From NCBI GenBank assembly GCA_022791355.1, contig JAAVYX010000054.1, positions 1 to 8,266 of the forward strand: DNA of 8,266 bases, read 5' to 3'. Below the pieces are notes generated by a model that was given only the letters and a program-made list of their open reading frames with translations, ran no database searches and was not told where the DNA came from. This document shows, piece by piece, positions 6,792-8,266 of this stretch. Made by a program: the position numbers and the translations under genes. This stretch comes from Clostridiales bacterium. GTDB lineage: Bacteria > Bacillota > Clostridia > Oscillospirales > Acutalibacteraceae. The first letter of the stretch is position 1. Every line of letters starts with the position of its first letter.

Positions 6792-7159
6792 GATAATACG
6801 TTCAGCGGCGGCCCAAATTAAGGTTAGCGGGAACGCTAGCAGCGTTTTCAAATTTGGCGGGCCGCGGCTAACCGCTCTGCCAACCATCTGGAAGCCGTCT
6901 GTCGAGCGGCTGCGACCTTGCAAATCCCCAATTAGGCCCGCCGCTTGGTCCTTGGGTATTTTACGAGCGATAAACTACCGCATGTCAGGCGTATGAGACG
7001 GCCGCTGGTTAGAGCCTGCCAGTAAGCCATCCTAAAGGACGGCCGCCAGGAATCGCCCGCATGGCCGGTCTGCGCTCGGCTGCCTGCGAACACGGTCCCT
7101 ATAAGACGTATTAGCCCCCAAGGCCGGCGGTCATATCGTCGGTCTTGAGGGCTCTTTTT
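6792..7159 (+). ncRNA. Candidate structured RNA of unknown class
   Basis: A GC-rich stretch without a supported gene, bracketed by the hairpin at 6727-6767 and a strong plus-strand terminator at 7113-7159. It can fold locally: a 12-bp stem with a 3-base bulge (6808-6819 with 6851-6865), an internal hairpin (aacgct 6832-6837 with agcgtt 6841-6846), and a 7-bp pairing of ggttagc (6822-6828) with gctaacc (6867-6873) that would form a pseudoknot. A competing tagcg/cgcta hairpin with a GGAA loop (6825-6838) is also possible. Further short stems occur at 6893-6911 and 7026-7043, the latter with an A-C mismatch on the plus strand. No clear promoter is seen; GATAAT at 6792-6797 lacks a good -35. I do not recognise tmRNA, RNase P, 6S or SRP RNA. 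It could instead be the long trailer of the GH31 transcript or decayed sequence. Confidence 0.25.
7113..7159 (+). terminator. Strong plus-strand intrinsic terminator with no assigned gene
   Basis: agccc (7113-7117) pairs with gggct (7149-7153); after one C-A mismatch an 11-bp stem (7119-7129 with 7137-7147, two G-U pairs) closes a seven-base loop. TTTTT follows at 7155-7159. The wobble pairs and the T-run favour the plus strand. The nearest upstream plus-strand gene, the GH31 enzyme, ends more than 500 bases earlier and already has a hairpin of its own. Confidence 0.75.
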
Positions 7160-7299
7160 CCTCACGGTAGACGATATCCAAAATCTATACCGCTCCTTCT
7201 ACTCTTTTACTTTGCCGTGCCATTATCCGCAAGTCATCCGTCTTTCAATAAGGTCAAAAGACCTGCTGTCCTGGCGTATAAATCGCTGCGGCAGGCCAT

Positions 7300-7336
7300 A
7301 AAAAGAGCCGAAGGAACCCCTTGGATTCCTTCGGCT
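7300..7336 (-). terminator. Intrinsic terminator of mscL
   Basis: An 11-bp perfect stem (agccgaaggaa at 7306-7316, ttccttcggct at 7326-7336) with a nine-base loop is followed on the minus strand by C and five T (7304-7300). It begins 18 bases beyond the mscL stop codon. Confidence 0.9.
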
Positions 7337-7354
7337 TTGTGGAGATCAGGAACG

Positions 7355-7786
7355 CTATTCCGCCGCCTTTTCCGGTATCTCGGATGTGCAGTGGGGACAA
7401 CGGGACGCTTCTATATCGATTTCGGATTTACAGAAGGGGCAAACCTTGGTTTTGGGCGCCGCAGGCTTTTCTTCTTTTTTACGGAAATGCAGCCTGTTGA
7501 TGGCTTTTACGATAAAAAATAGGGCCAGGGCTACCAGCAGGAAGTTGATAACCGCCGAAATAAAAGCGCCATATGCAAATACGGCGGGGTTCTTGCCGTT
7601 TCCGATGGTGACCGAAAGGCTGGAAAAATCCATACCGCCGGTCAGCAGTCCCAGCAGAGGATTGAGAATGTCCTTGACCAGGGAATTCACAATAGAGGTA
7701 AACGCGCTGCCGATGATTACGCCTACCGCCATGTCCATCACATTGCCGCGAGAAATAAAGGCCTTAAACTCTTTTATGATTTTCAT
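7355..7786 (-). CDS. mscL: Large-conductance mechanosensitive channel MscL with C-terminal zinc ribbon
   Basis: Inner-membrane homopentameric channel (143 residues) that opens under membrane tension and releases solutes during hypo-osmotic shock. Seen: the amphipathic N-terminal helix MKIIKEFKAFISRGN, then TM1 with the family signature NVMDMAVGVIIGSAF (15-29), the LVKDILNPLLGLL stretch (36-48), a periplasmic loop (~50-70) and TM2 (~70-95, AYGAFISAVINFLLVALALF), followed by the basic cluster NRLHFRKKEEK. Instead of the plain C-terminal helix seen in E. coli, residues 116-133 carry CPFC and CPHC pairs 10 residues apart, a four-cysteine zinc ribbon in the cytoplasm, a form found in clostridial MscL proteins. 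GAGGAGG lies 8 bases before the start (7795-7801), and a terminator follows, so the gene is probably monocistronic. Function is certain at the family level; the role of the zinc ribbon is not known to me. Confidence 0.96.
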   Translation of the reverse strand: MKIIKEFKAFISRGNVMDMAVGVIIGSAFTSIVNSLVKDILNPLLGLLTGGMDFSSLSVTIGNGKNPAVFAYGAFISAVINFLLVALALFFIVKAINRLHFRKKEEKPAAPKTKVCPFCKSEIDIEASRCPHCTSEIPEKAAE

Positions 7787-7983
7787 ACTGACGGCCTCCT
7801 CAAAAATGCATCAAAGCTTATCCGGTATTATTTTTACATGTATCGGCTGGGAAGTTAAGAGCGGTTGGCCTTCTTCATGGGACTTTTATCACCAAGCGGG
7901 CCTGCGGCCGTTCGAACGCAGGCGAACCGGCCGCCGCGACGTTTGTTTGTCCGCGTGCTCTGTGAACTGGAAAATTTTACATA
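7787..7983 (-). other. Spacer between the PepSY gene and mscL
   Basis: About 200 bases without a gene. It contains the mscL ribosome binding site (7795-7801) and a 7-bp hairpin, gcctgcg at 7900-7906 with cgcaggc at 7917-7923, that lacks a T-run. On the minus strand TTAACT is followed 17 bases later by an A-rich box, a weak promoter candidate for mscL. I could not identify a clear terminator for the PepSY gene. Confidence 0.4.
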
Positions 7984-8266
7984 TCAATCCGCATCCCAAT
8001 TGTACTCTAAAATCTCACCGGTCACTGCATGGATTTCATACTCGTATTCGATTCCGTTTTTATAAAACCCAATTTCATAGAGAACTGAACCGTCGTCGTG
8101 CTCCAGCTCGATTTTAGAGAACGCAACAGCGGGCAGGGAAAAACCCGCATGGCCGGCGGCAATAGCTTTTGCCTGGTCGATACCGATATAAGCGCCGCTG
8201 CTTCCTGCTCCCGCTCCGGGGCCCATGGATTTTGCGCTTTTGCCGTAAACGCCGCCGGTCTGGGCG
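7984..8266 (-). CDS. PepSY-domain protein, 3' part only
   Basis: The frame is open through the right edge of the window, so the true start lies outside; the ATG at 8226 is probably internal because the frame continues upstream of it and no ribosome binding site precedes it. The visible part begins with a Gly/Ala/Ser-rich linker (GPGAGAGSSGAY), then a PepSY module: YIGIDQAKAIAAGHAGF, a middle strand FSKIELEHDDGSVLYEIGFY and the closing EYEYEIHAVTGEILEY. PepSY modules are usually extracytoplasmic, often in tandem, and associated with peptidase inhibition or cell-envelope proteins. Whether this protein has a second PepSY copy, signal peptide or membrane anchor cannot be seen here. It may be independent of mscL, which lies ~200 bases downstream on the same strand. 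Confidence 0.85.
   Translation of the reverse strand, partial: AQTGGVYGKSAKSMGPGAGAGSSGAYIGIDQAKAIAAGHAGFSLPAVAFSKIELEHDDGSVLYEIGFYKNGIEYEYEIHAVTGEILEYNWDAD

Noticed and set aside
6864..6895. Minus-strand stretch ttggcagagcggttag that resembles the D-arm part of a tRNA
   Set aside because: No matching acceptor stem, anticodon arm or T-loop (GGTTCRA-type) could be found at the right distance, so it is not a tRNA gene; at most a chance match.
6932..7165. Minus-strand open frame of 77 codons in the structured intergenic region
   Set aside because: No ribosome binding site, Arg-rich composition typical of random GC-rich frames, no recognisable domain, and it overlaps the strong terminator at 7113-7159.
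7386..8117. Plus-strand open frame of 243 codons
   Set aside because: It is antisense to mscL and to the PepSY gene, both clearly recognisable, and has no family resemblance.

Overview
The window looks like a piece of a fairly GC-rich Firmicutes genome, most likely a gut-type clostridium (Oscillospirales/Ruminococcaceae-like). This is inferred from the mix of strong AGGAGG-type ribosome binding sites, a dockerin-bearing secreted glycosidase, a MscL with a C-terminal zinc ribbon, and a PepSY-domain protein. GC-rich coding DNA alternates with AT-rich intergenic DNA. No mobile element, CRISPR array, rRNA or tRNA gene is visible.

Layout. Positions 1-514 hold no convincing gene. They contain two diverged ~60-base direct repeats (5-64 and 228-287) and a cluster of stem-loops (310-386). 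A sigma-A-type promoter (515-542) precedes malQ (628-2100, +), a GH77 4-alpha-glucanotransferase with all three catalytic carboxylates. A clear intrinsic terminator (2103-2144) follows it. After an AT-rich spacer and a ~200-base leader comes a 1336-residue secreted GH31 glycosidase (2597-6607, +). It has a signal peptide, a catalytic barrel, a PA14 module inserted into the C-terminal beta-sandwich, further beta-rich modules and a C-terminal type I dockerin. A long hairpin (6727-6767) follows. Then comes an unusual ~320-base intergenic segment rich in potential RNA structure that ends in a strong plus-strand terminator (7113-7159). On the minus strand lie mscL (7355-7786, with its own terminator at 7300-7336) and the 3' part of a PepSY-domain gene that runs off the right edge (7984-8266).

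How the genes fit together. The GH31 enzyme would act outside the cell on an alpha-linked glycan, probably docked on a cohesin scaffold. MalQ would process maltooligosaccharides in the cytosol. The pair is compatible with an alpha-glucan utilisation locus, but a terminator separates them, so they are probably separate transcripts, and no transporter or phosphorylase is in view. mscL and the PepSY gene look unrelated to sugar use.

The most interesting items are the repeat pair at the left edge, whose differences fall mostly at third codon positions of one minus-strand frame; the structured intergenic segment before the 7113-7159 terminator; and the atypical GH31 nucleophile motif combined with PA14 and dockerin modules. 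I see no compelling evidence for a wholly new multi-gene system.
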